From Halichondria panicea (Eukaryota; Porifera; Demospongiae; Suberitida; Halichondriidae): 64,000 nt of DNA. The notes below the pieces were generated by a model. The model worked only from the letters and a program-made list of their open reading frames with translations, did no database searches and was not told where the DNA came from. The translations under genes and the position numbers were made by a program. Shown in pieces: positions 36,892 through 63,303 of the stretch; position 1 is the first letter of the stretch; each line of letters starts with the position of its first letter. Where the stretch lies: assembly GCF_963675165.1 (NCBI RefSeq), contig NC_087381.1, positions 6,852,419 through 6,916,418 on the forward strand, read 5' to 3'.

Positions 36892-38775
36892 ATGGAAAGA
36901 CACAGGTTTCTAGTGTGCTGTGTGCTGGTGTTAACTGTCTATGAGCTTGGAGGAGCTACTGCAAATGTTGTCTACAAGTTCGACTCTAAGAAAGATGTGA
37001 ACGACACATTGCATATTATGTTTCGAGTGATACCTGGAGATGTATTCGATGAAGATAGTATTAGCCTGAACTTCACCGTTGAATCACTCAACCAAGCTGC
37101 CTTGAATATTCCAACCACTAACATACCAACACTGAAAATAAAAAAAAAGATCGTGGAGAACGAATACGGGAATAGCAATGAGTATTTAGGCAGTTTTGAT
37201 GTGTCTGTTACTGCTCACACTGATGGAGTGCTAACAGGAGACCTCAGTGCTACACTGTCCTGTGATCATGATCTCTGTAAAGACAGCGACAATAATGTAG
37301 TGGAAACTGAAGTCGTGATTGTTCAGGAAACAAAGAGTGAGTGTGTACACTAGTAATGTTGTCCCTAACTACCTCCTCCTCCACACAGCTCTTCATGTGA
37401 CTGCCACGCCCTCTTATGATGTGTCCCAAACTAGTCCTACAGCCAACGTCACTATCACCCTCTCAAAGGATCTCGCTACACCTGACGAACTCACTTTATC
37501 AGTATCACTAATCAATGAAGACCCCCAAGGCGATGGTAAGTGATCATAATTTATGTGTAACATTAGGAGGTCAAGGGGCATGTTTTTGTAGCTAAGTTTT
37601 AGAGGCCATAACTTATGTTGCGAACATTCGATTTCCAAATTTAGTAGCATAATGGGCTTATACAAATTTTATTTTGGGCCCAAATTGTCCGAAAAAAGAT
37701 GATTTACTTAATCAGATCAGTGATTGCTTGCTGGTCAAAAGTGTTTGAAATGGGCATCTCTAACTTTGAACTGCTAATAATTGTATACATTCCATGCACA
37801 GATTACAGCAGTGAACGGGTTCCTGTCCCTAAGGCTGAGAGTAGTTTTCCTGTTGTGTTCACTAACATACAGTGGGGTGACTACCAACTGACCATTGGCT
37901 GTGGGAACAATAGTGTGTGCTCTGCTCTGAGTCAGTGGATAGATTTCCCTGAACCTGTGTCTGTGGCCGCCCATCCATCATTACCAGAGATAGGTGCTAC
38001 AATCTTTGATTTGAAGAAAACAGTCGCTGATTATAACACTATTAAGGATGATGATAAAAATCTTCAGGAAAAGGTTGCTTCTTTGAGTAGCCATTCTGAC
38101 TATCTTACTGACATGGTTTCTGTGCTAATAGTGGAAATAGCCGAACTTAAAGCACTGCATAATGGTGAGTGTGCACGTGATTGGGTCACCTTATTATTTT
38201 TAATTATTGCAGTTACCGATGACCCCTCTCCCACTACAACTCTTACCCCCGTTATCATCACTGAAACAGCTGAAGCTACTATCAGTAAGTGTGAGTGCAT
38301 GTGTCTTATTGACTTGTGTGTGTTGTTCTTACTGCAGGTACCACTGAAACTACGACTACCACTGAGCCTATTACTACTCCGACGACAACAACCTCTATAT
38401 CTGATGATAACAGTACCACCACTAGTGTCGGTGGTGCTAGTGATGCCGGTGGTGCCGGTGATGCCCCCTCTCAGACAACACGCTATATGGAGTTTGCAGT
38501 TGGTGGTTTGATAGCAGCTCTCGTGTGTGGTCTACTAGGATACCTCCTCTATCACTACCGGACCAAGGTGGGTCTTTATTGTAGTATTGTGTGACATTAT
38601 ATTGACTGTTCACTGTTCACTTGTCTCTTGCTCACATGATCAGGTGAAGGAGTGGATTTGCTCTAAGAAAGTTGTTGTGTCCAACCTACCAATTGCAAGG
38701 AAGCTGCGTAGAAATGCTGGTAGTAGGTACTCCAAGCTTCCCCGGACCATGCAAGAAGCACTGCATCAGGACTGA
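36892..38775 (+). CDS. Single-pass surface protein 3 of the tandem family (unrecognised)
   Basis: Exons 36892-37336, 37389-37535, 37802-38164, 38213-38284, 38338-38567 and 38644-38775 join in phase to 462 residues. Same plan as gene 1: signal peptide (FLVCCVLVLTVYELGG), ectodomain with TLSCDHDLC, the WGDYQLTIGCGNNSVCSALS module, stalk, transmembrane helix and the SRYSKLP tail. It is longer because of a predicted coiled-coil insert (KNLQEKVASLSSHSDYLTDM ... EIAELKALHN) and two extra Thr-rich stalk exons. The transmembrane and tail exons are nearly identical to genes 1 and 2, whereas ectodomain exon 1 has diverged strongly. Confidence 0.8.
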
Positions 38776-39140
38776 TCAATTGACTTATGATAGCATCGAT
38801 TATACATGCATAATAAGTTCATTCTGCTTTAATAATATCTCAGAACACATAATTAATTTTAATTTTGTCCCAGATGAATTGTCTATTTGTTGCAAATTAC
38901 CATAAATATTAAGTTGATCATTAGCCAAATAGCATACTATAATTATATATAGCTAGTATAATCAAATTTGATTATTTAGGGTGTTCTGGAAATATATGCA
39001 ATACGTAACCTCGAGTTAATCACCAAAATTCAGAGTACAAAAACAATAAATCAAATGCCTCAGCACACACCACACAGCTACACTACTACATGTATGCTAG
39101 CTATTATAAACAGTCCAGCTATAGAGCTAGCTACAAGTGT

Positions 39141-43483
<4,343 letters not shown>

Positions 43484-43782
43484 GATCTCTGTAGCTCAGC
43501 GAGAAGTGTTGAGCAGTTATAGCAAGGTGATCTGTAGCGAAGCTTCTGCAGCACACAAATAGTTGATACGGTAAGGATCGTCTGTAGCTAGGTCAGGTGA
43601 ACACCATTACCGCGGCCAATAATCGATATTGATAACATACCCGCGGCTAGTAACAAAGACAATACTAAACAATCATGTACACACAACACAAAATAAGGGA
43701 TATATTAGGGTAAAAAACAGTTGCCTAGCAACAACATTAAATTAAGGTTTAAAAATAGTGAGTTTGTCGTATGCATGGAAGG

Positions 43783-47239
<3,457 letters not shown>

Positions 47240-47414
47240 CTTTACTCATGTATCTTAGCTAGCTTGTCTAGCACCTTGGTGTGTTTATTCCAATATTACA
47301 GAGGGCCTCCTCCCCCAAAATACGAGTTATTAGAGATCAACCACGCCCACGTTTTCTAGCACATCTTGCATCGTTGACCCTTTACCAGACACAAATCCAC
47401 GATAATTTTGAGCA
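47240..47414. promoter_or_regulatory. Bidirectional intergenic region SNX17/TXN2
   Basis: 175 bp separates divergent start codons. No TATA box stands out. Inferred shared promoter. Confidence 0.4.
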
Positions 47415-48143
47415 ATGGCGAGTGTGTTCATCAAAGCTTTGCAGCCGCTGTGTACGAGACGATTGAGTTTCAGCGCTGTCAAGTGGAAGATCTTTGATGT
47501 AGCTAGTGCTGGTCAGTTCAAATCAGACGTTTTAGACTCCAAGGGACTCGTGATCGTGGACTTCCATGCAGAGTAAGTGTAGACATCGTACTGACTGTAC
47601 CATCATCTCCACACACCCACACACACACCCTCACACACACTACACACCACCCACATACTGTAGCCCAGGTGGCAATTGTTGTAGGCTATGCCACACACTC
47701 ACACATGCACGCGCACCCACCACACACACACACACACTCACCCGCCCACACGCACACGCTCACACACACCACATACACCCCTGTATACTGTATTCCAAGT
47801 GGCAACTCTTGCAGGCTACCCTACACACACTCACACACACATACGCGTACCCGCCCACACACACACACACACATATGCGTACCCGCCACACACACACACA
47901 CACACACACACAGATGGTGCGGCCCTTGCAAGGACCTTGGCCCAGTATTGGAGAGCGTGGCCACACAAGAGTCAGTGGACCTTGCTAAAGTTCAACATCG
48001 ATTCATTCACTGAGCTCAGTATGGAGTACGGCGTGTCTGCCGTGCCGACTGTGGTTGCCATTAGCAACGGAAAGGTGGTCGACCAATTTGTAGGAGGACA
48101 GAATAAAGACTTCGTAAAAAACTTTATCAAGAAACAATTGTAA
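47415..48143 (+). CDS. TXN2: Mitochondrial thioredoxin, with an apparent one-base frameshift
   Basis: Disulfide reductase of the mitochondrial matrix. Exons 47415-47572 and 47914-48143. The N-terminal ~30 residues are basic and hydroxylated (ALQPLCTRRLSFSAVKWK), a likely targeting peptide. Then [20 protein letters not shown] carries the active-site WCGPC split across the intron, and SAVPTVVAISNGKVVDQFVG holds the cis-Pro. Between AKV and NIDSFTELSMEYGV the frame changes: the DNA reads AAAGTTCAACATCG where one base fewer (near 47993) would be continuous. As given, translation stops shortly after (QHRFIH). Because both flanks are well conserved, I expect a sequencing error or a recent mutation. 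Confidence 0.88.
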
Positions 48144-48252
48144 TTATTACATTAAAATTAATTATTCAAACGCACACAGTAAAATAATGATAATGAGACA
48201 CATTGCTATATTATAGAGATGCAAGAATAATACAGTCCAGTTCATTGCGTTG

Positions 48253-51018
48253 TTATGTGCTGAGTACATTGTTGAGGGTACCATAGTCGTTGTCAATGGT
48301 GGGCTGGAGGGGATATACATACAGGGAGCAGGGTTAGTGTTGGTACAGGGAGCAGCTAGAGTGAAGTGTGGCTGGGCTGTAGCACTGATATAGTGAACGC
48401 ATTGAATGCTAGGTGAGGGTAACAGCATACAATGTAGCTAACAGTTATGACATAGTTGAAAGAGCTAAAGTAATGCACACAACTCGAGATGTACATACAA
48501 TGATGTACTTACTTGAGAGCTATCGTGTGTCCAAGCACCATCGACGAGGTACTTGTACTCATGTGTACCAGGAGGGAGGTCAACAGCTGTCTCAAACTCT
48601 CCACTGCCCCTGCACAGAGAGTCAGTATAACGTATCAGAGCACACACAGAGTCAGTATAACGTATCAGAGCACACACAAGTCAGTATAACGTATCAGAGC
48701 ACACACAAGTCAGTATAACGTATGAGAGCACACACACAAGTCAGCGATATCAGTGCCCAGCACGTACGTCATCACATCAGTACAGCTATAGCTAATGTAC
48801 TGGCATACGGGCAGGACACGGCTGTAATTATACCGACTAGTACTGGAATGTTATGCGAACATCAAACATAATTATTATACAAACTTAATTTGCAAAAATA
48901 AAATCGCAAAACCTAAACTAGTGCTGGTAAATACACACGATTCTTGCCAGAACACAGTAGTTAGATCGTAAAGGGTAAACTTTTCTGCTCATTTGGATTC
49001 TTCTCGCAAAGGTTTAATTTTCACCAGCAAAATTTCTAGTGATACAGTATATCAGTCAGTAGTTGCATGCATAGTGAGGTTACATACAGACACAGTATTA
49101 TATAGTGACAGTACCTTTGGTTGAGTGAGAGCTGTGTCCAGTCACTGAATGATCCCGCCACACTCACACTCTGTGGTGCTCCACTCCAGCGAAACCTCAC
49201 GTTCCTCTGTCTCACACCCTCACCACCCTCACACATCTCACGACCCTCAGGGGGTGGACGACCTTTGACCTCTTCTGCAAGGCCGCTAGCAACAAGGTCA
49301 GAGTTCAAACTCACACCCTGCACAAAATACAATAATAATTTAATATTAAAAATAATTATTATTATCCAATTTTTTACCACTTTGTGAGGAGACTGCATGA
49401 CAACGGTTGGTATGGAGATACCGTTTGTGTTGCTATGACAACCAGTGGGCTTCACAGAGAATACGGCCCAGTCGCCTTGATTAGTGACCGCCCTCAAACT
49501 ATCCCTCCCCTCATCTGACCAACCATCACCTGCAAGATAATAAATTTGATGATTTGGCAAATTTTACTGAAGATAGCCACATTTAAAACTGTTAAATTAA
49601 GTGTTTCAGTGGACACAACGTCATTGCTATAGTAGCCATACCTGAGACGCCAGATTAAAAACCAAGTTAAAAACCGCCAAGTCAGTTCAAATGGCTCATT
49701 CATCAACTATAATACTTGCCGAATTTCCAGTTACATAATATTGATGTATAACTCACCGCATGGTTTGATGTTGGCCAGTGCACAGGGAACACTGTACACT
49801 GTCTCCTCACAGAACTCATCACTGGAGGAGGTACACTATCACAACACACACACACCCACTCACGTTAGAGGCAAACACCCACACACCCACACTCACGCCC
49901 ACTCACATTAGAGGCTTTAATTGACTTGACGGTAGACACACAACAACTCCATAGTCCACCAGGCGAATGAGAGCGCTGCAATCTGATTGGTTGAATGAGA
50001 TCACATGACCTCTGTACCACTGTGTATTAAGGTGGGCGGCCACAGTATCACCACGTTGGAGAGTAGAAATACTGTCATCTGATTGGTCGTACACTGCGTT
50101 CATCCTCGCACACAGCTGACTCAGCAAAAGCTCGTAGCCAATCGGAATCACAAACAGTAAGTCAGGTGATTCAACATAAGCCACAGAGCAATCTGATTGG
50201 TCGTTCAGAACCACTTGATTAGTAATTGGTAGGAGGGGGTGCTGTTCGTCTCTATGGTAACGTAGTGAGCGAGGATATGGTGGGTGTGGCTTAGCCCACT
50301 GAGCATGCCCAGTAGACACTAGACTCTCGGCAATGTCCACATCCTTGCAAGGGAAACAGTGAGTAAGAGAGTGGTATCAACACATCGCTAACTGATCTCC
50401 TTTACAACAATCTTTTAGTTGTGATAATTCATTTTTTAAGCATTTAAAGTTAGCTATCAAAATACACCTGATTTAGAAAAAACATCCACTTTATATACTA
50501 TAATAAGCCATGCTTTTGTTCTGTAAATGGACTACTTCGACCAGACAGCAATCACTGATCTGAACACATCATTATACGCTTTTCAAAGAGCTACAAAATA
50601 AATATTTTAGTTGTGAAATTGGACCTCTTATGATCACTCAATGCTAGGTAGCTACGTTGGTTGGTTGACTACCTTATTGTTGGAGGTGTCAATGAGCTGT
50701 ATTTTGGTGGGCGTATTAGTGACGACCTTCGCCATGACAACCCGCCAGGCTGCACTGTGTGTGAGGTCCTCGAGAGCTGCTAGCCCACCCTCACTCCACA
50801 CACCACCTGCACACAAGGCACACAAGGCACACATCATTATCATCAACTTTCAAAACCTCGATTTAAAGTGGCACAGAGATTACGGTACTACAATAGGTAG
50901 CATTCTTACTGCACGTGGATGCATGACGTGTGCATGATTGTTCCATGATGCCTGCATGTGGGGAGAGCATGCTCTGCCCATGTACAAGGTATTGTATTAC
51001 AGTCAGTCAAACAGTCAG

Positions 51019-51051
<33 letters not shown>

Positions 51052-53268
51052 CATATTATGTGCTAGCATGTCATGTCAGGATGGACACACAATAGATGCA
51101 TTGTGGTCACTCTAGTCAGCTGGTGTGTGTGTGTGTGTGTGACCCTATGGCCTGCCTACCTGCTGGGATAATGGCGTCTAGTAGACACCTCACAGCCTGG
51201 GCCTTGAGAGTGCAGTACTCTGGTCTGTATAATAGGGGAGTGTGCACAGTATAGCCGGTATGTATAAACTTTTGCGGAAAGACAGTTTTGGAAGGGTTTC
51301 ATGGATTCACAGAATAGCAGCTTTTTGCAGCATGCATGTGATATTACATTCGTGGGTATAAATGTTCACGGTATAATCAGCGAAAACCACGAGCATACAT
51401 TTATACTCACGGAATACATTTATACCAGCTATACGATAGTATAGCTGGTCAAACAAGTTAACAGGAAGCCATGCAGTGACAGGGAACACCAGCCACACAC
51501 CATGGCTCCAGCCCACACCACACACACACACACACACCATGACTACAACCCACACCACACACACACCGCCCACACCACACCGCCCACACCATGACTCCAA
51601 CCCACACCACACACACACACCGCCTACACCACACCACACACACCTTAGTGGCCTGAGTGACCTGACGTTCACAGCAGCATAGTCACCATAGTCCAGGTAC
51701 ACGACCTCCACACCTCCACTACTCACACACGTCACACGCACACGATACCACTTGTCATCATGATCAAACGACGCCGCAAATAGATCACCAACATGTACAT
51801 CACCAGGGTAAACATCCTCCGTGTTGCCATAGTAACGCGTCATCTCATCGACCAATCCCTCAAGCTGTACGGGATCCTCTAATCCGATTGGCTGAACCCA
51901 AACACCGCCGTGTCCATCAACAGATGATACAAAAACTGGAATAAAATCACTAGAAATCACCAACTCCAAATCCCTAATATTAGAGACACCCTCTTGAGTG
52001 TGACTGGGTGGAGTGGGTCTTGATGGACGTGGTTTATCAATGGCTGCCACTATCTCTTGAATAAGAGCAACTGCGCGTGATATCTCCTCTGGTCCACCAA
52101 TCACCTCACACACACGCACAGCCTCATTACGACCACCAGTTACCATGGTTACCTGTCAGATAGTACAGTGATTAGTACATAATTATATTGTGTAGTCTAA
52201 TGATCGTACAGCTCAGGATAGCGGTGTTGAACCTAGCTAGCTATTACGATTTCGCAGTTTTCATTTTCATATGATCGATGCTCTAAATACGAAACGAAAT
52301 ATCCACCATACGAAAATAACCTATACAGTAAATTTGTGCGTTTGTTTAATTGGGATTGAAATATCCACGCATGACTTATTAGGGCACATCACTAGTAACG
52401 ACATACTGACCTTTGCACCCGACTCTCGCTGTATAGACTTGATGTTAGCGCCCTGGCGACCTATGACCTTTCCGACAGCACGCTGTGGTAGTGTCAGTGT
52501 GACCGTCTGCTGGTTCTTGCCCGAGGACAATCGCTCATCAACAGACGCTTGTATGAGTTCCTTAGCACTTGCCACACAACCAGGTCGCCCAGTGATGACC
52601 ACCACCTGCAAGAAGGGGGTGGGGCTTGTAGTCAAGGGGTTTAATTATTATGAGAGGTAGTCTAAAATTACTAAATGTGGAAGGGAAGACAGACAGTGTC
52701 ATAGTGTAGACACAACTAGGATGGCCTTTGATAGGAGCACTTACTACTAATACCTGGAAGACAGCAGCTATAGGACTGTATGCTGTGAGGCTATAGGACT
52801 GTATGCTGTGAGGCTAATGGATGATTGACACTGTACAAGCATTGATTGTGCATGGGAAATTGCATGTCTTTCAATTGCAAATTATAGGCTATTCGCAATC
52901 GAAAGAATGTTGAATTTGAAACAGTATATGAAAGTCACCATATTCGTACGAACCTTGTCCTTTGACCCCTGCTGATCCTTGAAGTGCACTCTTGCTCCAC
53001 TCTCCTCTTCAACCTGACGTATGCTAGTGCCATGGCGACCAATCACGTAACCAACGACGCTCTCCGGGACAATGAACTCTACACTGACGTTCTGCCTCAC
53101 ACGTTTCACACTATTGTCAGCCCGCCCACTCACGGGAGGGTCACGTCTCCACGCTCTCCACACCCACACACACGGGCACACTGCACACGCTATCATGAGA
53201 GCAGCAGAGGGCACAAGGAGCACTAAACCCACCAGATAACTGGGCACAGCTGGTACTAGTGTGTGCAT
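48253..53268 (-). CDS. TDRKH: KH-KH-Tudor-Tudor membrane-anchored protein fused to an AMPK-beta-type CBM48
   Basis: Eleven exons in transcript order: 53268-52954, 52605-52411, 52152-51644, 51224-51160, 50806-50673, 50343-49907, 49821-49757, 49529-49378, 49317-49115, 48609-48513 and 48303-48253. They join in phase to 740 residues. Hydrophobic N-terminus about 8-37 (outer mitochondrial membrane anchor in TDRKH/Papi). KH1 about 60-118 with GRHG; KH2 about 138-200 with GRQG. Extended Tudor 1 has YLDYGDY and the SN-like half VRCLLDAIIPAGGVWSEGG. Extended Tudor 2 has WYRGHVISF, LVDYGVVV and VPCALANIKPCGDGWSDEG. CBM48 about 663-740 has RFRWSGAPQSVSVAGSFSDW, HEYKYLVDGAWTHDSSQP and YGTLNN. W684, K711, W718 and N735 match the glycogen-contacting W/K/W/N of AMPK beta. 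The SN-like end of Tudor 2 and the CBM start share one exon. Confidence 0.88.
48610..48745 (+). repeat. ~30-bp minisatellite, 4 copies
   Basis: Unit built on GTCAGTATAACGTATCAGAG plus CACACACA. It lies immediately upstream of the TDRKH-like exon at 48609, in the intron. The copies do not include the acceptor itself. Confidence 0.85.
51246..51450. repeat. MITE-like segment in the TDRKH-like gene
   Basis: Starts CAGTATAGCCGGTATGTA and ends near TACCAGCTATACGATAGTAT. The internal sequence is rich in TTTATAC and CACGG words shared with the 57041-57248 element. It probably belongs to the same family with ACCGTATAGC-type ends. Confidence 0.5.
52205..52325. repeat. Dispersed repeat (ACAGCTCAGGATA family)
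   Basis: Shares TACAGCTCAGGATAG, a TTGAACCTA-like segment and ATGCTCTA with 42170-42235, 54735-54840 and 59400-59480. Two of the copies are preceded by CGTATTCTAAATATTCATAC. It looks like a short interspersed element present at least four times in the window. Confidence 0.65.
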
Positions 53269-53995
53269 GGATGGTAGGACATTTTCGAGGCACTTCAATT
53301 TTGTGGAATGTCTATAAAAGTATTTTTCGTTGCATAAATTTCGCGCTATTTGGTCAAATAATGCTGTGCATTTTGTTAAATGTTGAGGATTGCTAACCCA
53401 CGAAAACAGTGAAAATTAAGCGCTTTGAAAATGTTGTGCTATATACGGTAATTACGTGATTACTGCATCCATGCAGAATGAATGTTAGTCATGTGCTGTC
53501 AGTGTATTCACACATACACCGTATGCACTGCATGCATCTCATCTAGCTAGCTCATAGTGTACTGTGTTCTATAGTATAGTAGTGTGACTGCTCCCTCACC
53601 TTTATTCAACAACCCCATTATATGAGACCTCTTCAGTACAGTTCAGAGCTTGCAGGCTATATTCTGATGACTACCTGGAATCACTGCAGCAGCCAGACTA
53701 TGTACACTAGCAAACAATGCACTCCATGTGAACACAGCAAGCTAGCCATGTGGCATTAACCGCGGCTCATATTCAGAACACAACATGAGCCCCTCCCCCT
53801 CCAGACACACTCTATGTTTAGCCGCCCCCTCTTGTGGTCACTTGAGATTTGGCCGCGGTTTATTATTTCCCAGAGAATGGATTTAGCCGCGGCTCTAATT
53901 ATGGTCCTCAGATTGGCCGCGGTCTATTTCAGTAACTCATCACACACCACAACGCACTATACACACATGCACAGACACACTGTTCATAGTCTAGA
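53269..53995. other. Spacer between the TDRKH-like gene and ECH1
   Basis: No gene seen. At 53755-53935 there are four CCGCGG-containing segments (ACCGCGGCTCATATTCAG, GGCCGCGGTTTATT, AGCCGCGGCTCTAA, GGCCGCGGTCTATTTCAG) in alternating orientation. These form inverted repeats related to CCGCGG words near 43610 and 43645. Confidence 0.5.
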
Positions 53996-54121
53996 CTATA
54001 GTTTAGAGTAGACTGGTGTTTCCTTCGTCATGGCAGCTTGAGCAGCTTTTAAGAGATCCTCTGATTGCAGCATGGCGCTATTCCAGGTCAACTATACATG
54101 GAGGGAGGGGGCGTTAACACA

Positions 54122-54154
<33 letters not shown>

Positions 54155-56011
54155 ACACACACAACTGACTGACCGCATACTCTAGACCATTATCCACAGT
54201 GTTGTCACGAGAGTACACCAGGTTGACCTTTGACCCCTGAACGGCCACCGGGCTCTTGCTAGCAATTGTCTCCGCTAGTGACAGACCTGCTGACTCAGCA
54301 CTTTCCCTACTCTCATACACATCACTGCATGCACATACAAAAATTAATAATGATAAAGTAAATTTAGGAAATCTGACCGTTCGTTAACGCATAAAAGAGC
54401 TACAGTATGCAACCACAATCCTAACTAAATATATGGCAATCACAAGCACCCCAGTATAAGATCACACTACCTGGTATAAGATCACACTACTAGACTACTG
54501 ACCTGAGCATTCCTATTGCATGTGCTTCTTGTGCAGTGAACCTCCGTGCTGAGTAGACCAACTCTCTGACCAGGGAGTCATTCCCTACCACCTTAGGCAG
54601 TCTCTGCAGAGTCCCCACATCAGCAGCCAGACCTAGTTCAACCTCCTGTGTTGTCAGAGGAGGGGCGGGTTATCTATCGTATAGTGGCCCGGGAATTGTC
54701 GTATGAACTGCTCAATTCAATATTTCGTATTCTAAATATTCATACAGCTCAGAATGGAGATGTAAAATCTATTGCAGTAGTATCTGTATGTTTGCTCTAC
54801 AATACCAACATTTTTACACCATACAAAAATAACCTGCTGTAAGGTATGTGCATGGTCTTACCTTTATCTGGAAGAAAGCATCTTGAGAAGCAAGTCTAAT
54901 ATCACACGCTGTAACCATGTCAACCCCTCCGCCCACACATGCACCGTGAATCACAGCTATCACCGGCTTAGAGCACTGCACACAGATAATAATAAACATC
55001 AGATTAATGGATTGGACGTTCCTAACACAAGTTATGGACATTCAAAGTCAGTATTTTTTTCGGCTTTGGACCATGCATGGGCTATATAAAATTTAATATT
55101 AATTTTGGCTCAAATTGGCAAATACTGTTTCCAAATCTGAACAATGATGGTACCATTTGAAAGATCTCTTTCAAAGTTTTCAGTTAAAATCGGACGTTCG
55201 ATCACAACACAAGTCAAACAGGTAGTTCATATGCACCTTCTCTAAGGCAGTGAAGGAGTCTTGCATTGGCTTGGCCATGCGGCGCACTGCCATAGCCTTC
55301 CTACCAACATCACTTCCTTCACCGGAAAACTCAGAAAACTTTCCAGCAAAATCGACCAAATCAAGTCCTGTGCGGTTACTACATCATTAAAGAGTGGGCG
55401 TTTGGTATGTACAGGGAACGTACCTGCGGTAAAGTTTTTGCCAGCCCCGGTAACCATGACAACTCGGCAGTCTGGATCCACAGAGAGGCTATCAAAACAT
55501 TCTTTGATTTCCCTATACAATAAATAATAATAATAATAATTTGTATTATAATTATAAATTTACGTCCAAAATGCAGTGTTCATAGCGTTGCTCTTGTCTG
55601 GTCTATTGATGGTAACCTTGGTAACGTATGGTGAGGGGTGTGTCACGAGGAGTGTCTCATAAGCAGTAGCTTGTGTGGATAGTGATGCTGTGTTGTACAT
55701 CCCTGTGCATGTGTGAGGGGGTGGGAGGGTATAGCAACTTCGTACAAACCATTAATGACCATCGTACAAGGCACCACTTCTAGTGTACTGTAGCTATACA
55801 GTGCTATAGTTATGAGGCATAGATAGTCCAGGTGGCGTATAACCAGAAGGGGGACCTTAATTATTTCAAAGTACAGAACATCAGCTAGCTAGTTAATTGA
55901 TGCATACTTCAATATACTATAGTCTACTATAGCATAAGTATACACATGCAGCTTACCTATTCTGACAGGCTTAGCAGTCGCCATGAACGCTCTCCTCAGA
56001 AGCGTAGCCAT
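53996..56011 (-). CDS. ECH1: Delta(3,5)-delta(2,4)-dienoyl-CoA isomerase, mitochondrial/peroxisomal
   Basis: Crotonase-fold enzyme that moves double bonds during oxidation of unsaturated fatty acids. Eight exons in transcript order: 56011-55957, 55702-55564, 55512-55424, 55367-55237, 54975-54862, 54645-54503, 54324-54174 and 54091-53996. They join in phase to 305 residues. The N-terminus is basic (MATLLRRAFMATAKPVR), suiting mitochondrial import. Diagnostic segments: INRPDKSNAMN, GKNFTAGLDLVDF, CSKPVIAVIHGACVGGGVDM, then CDIRLASQDAFFQIKEVELG and LAADVGTLQRLPKVVGN. The acidic residues used for catalysis in this subfamily (Asp of GGGVD, Glu of KEVE, Asp of AADVG) are all present. Ends YSKL, not a strong peroxisomal signal. 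Complete. Confidence 0.95.
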
Positions 56012-56700
56012 TATTAGTACAGTGGGTAAAGGCAATCAAAATAATAATTAGATAGATAGAACTTTTTATTTAGGCAGGAAATGCTGCATCCACAGTGTGG
56101 GTTTTAATGCAGGTCCTGTATACTATACAGACATGAACAAAAGACAAGAACGTAGAAAAATAATTGCTTAGTTGCAGTTAGAGAATGCAAAACAACTATT
56201 CTATTTGGTATTGGTCGCTTCTGGCGAAAGTGTCTCTGTGGGTTGCATGACCTGCGCTGGTGCCTCGATCCCAGGCCGCTCTAGCTGAAGGAGGCTAGTT
56301 CGATACCAGCTGGGGCCTCATGCATATCTACACATTTTTTCCCGCAATTGACTCAGCCAATACAATGATACAAAACAATAGATGTGGCACTGTATACCAT
56401 AAGTGACCAGTTACAGATATAGATGATTATAGTGTTGGGCAAAAATATTATCTATACAGAGTTCGATATACAACATGAGTATAAAACATTTCACAGTGTT
56501 GCTATGGTGACAGCTAGCTTTTAAGATTCGTACTGGTATTGCATGAGATGATGTGGGGCTGGAATAGAGCTCACGGACTGTGCTGTGTGTGTGTGTGTGT
56601 GTGTGGAGTGGGTGTGAGTGGAGTGTGTGTGTGGGTAGAGTGTGGTTACGTCAACAGAGATGTACAAAGATACACAAAATAAGGGAGGGGACGCTTTACT

Positions 56701-56739
56701 GCGAGTGGCCATGTGTGGCTAAGGTGTTGGGCTCTGGAC

Positions 56740-56765
<26 letters not shown>
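56701..56765 (+). mobile_element. tRNA-like SINE head overlapping the SMAD4 terminal exon
   Basis: The plus strand reads like a tRNA-Ser-type gene: A box TGGCTAAGGTG (56716-56726) and B box GTTCAATAC (56752-56760) both fit the RNA polymerase III consensus at tRNA spacing. Stems are imperfect, so it is a tRNA-derived SINE head rather than a working tRNA. The antisense strand encodes the end of the SMAD4 frame. Confidence 0.5.
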
Positions 56766-63303
<6,538 letters not shown>

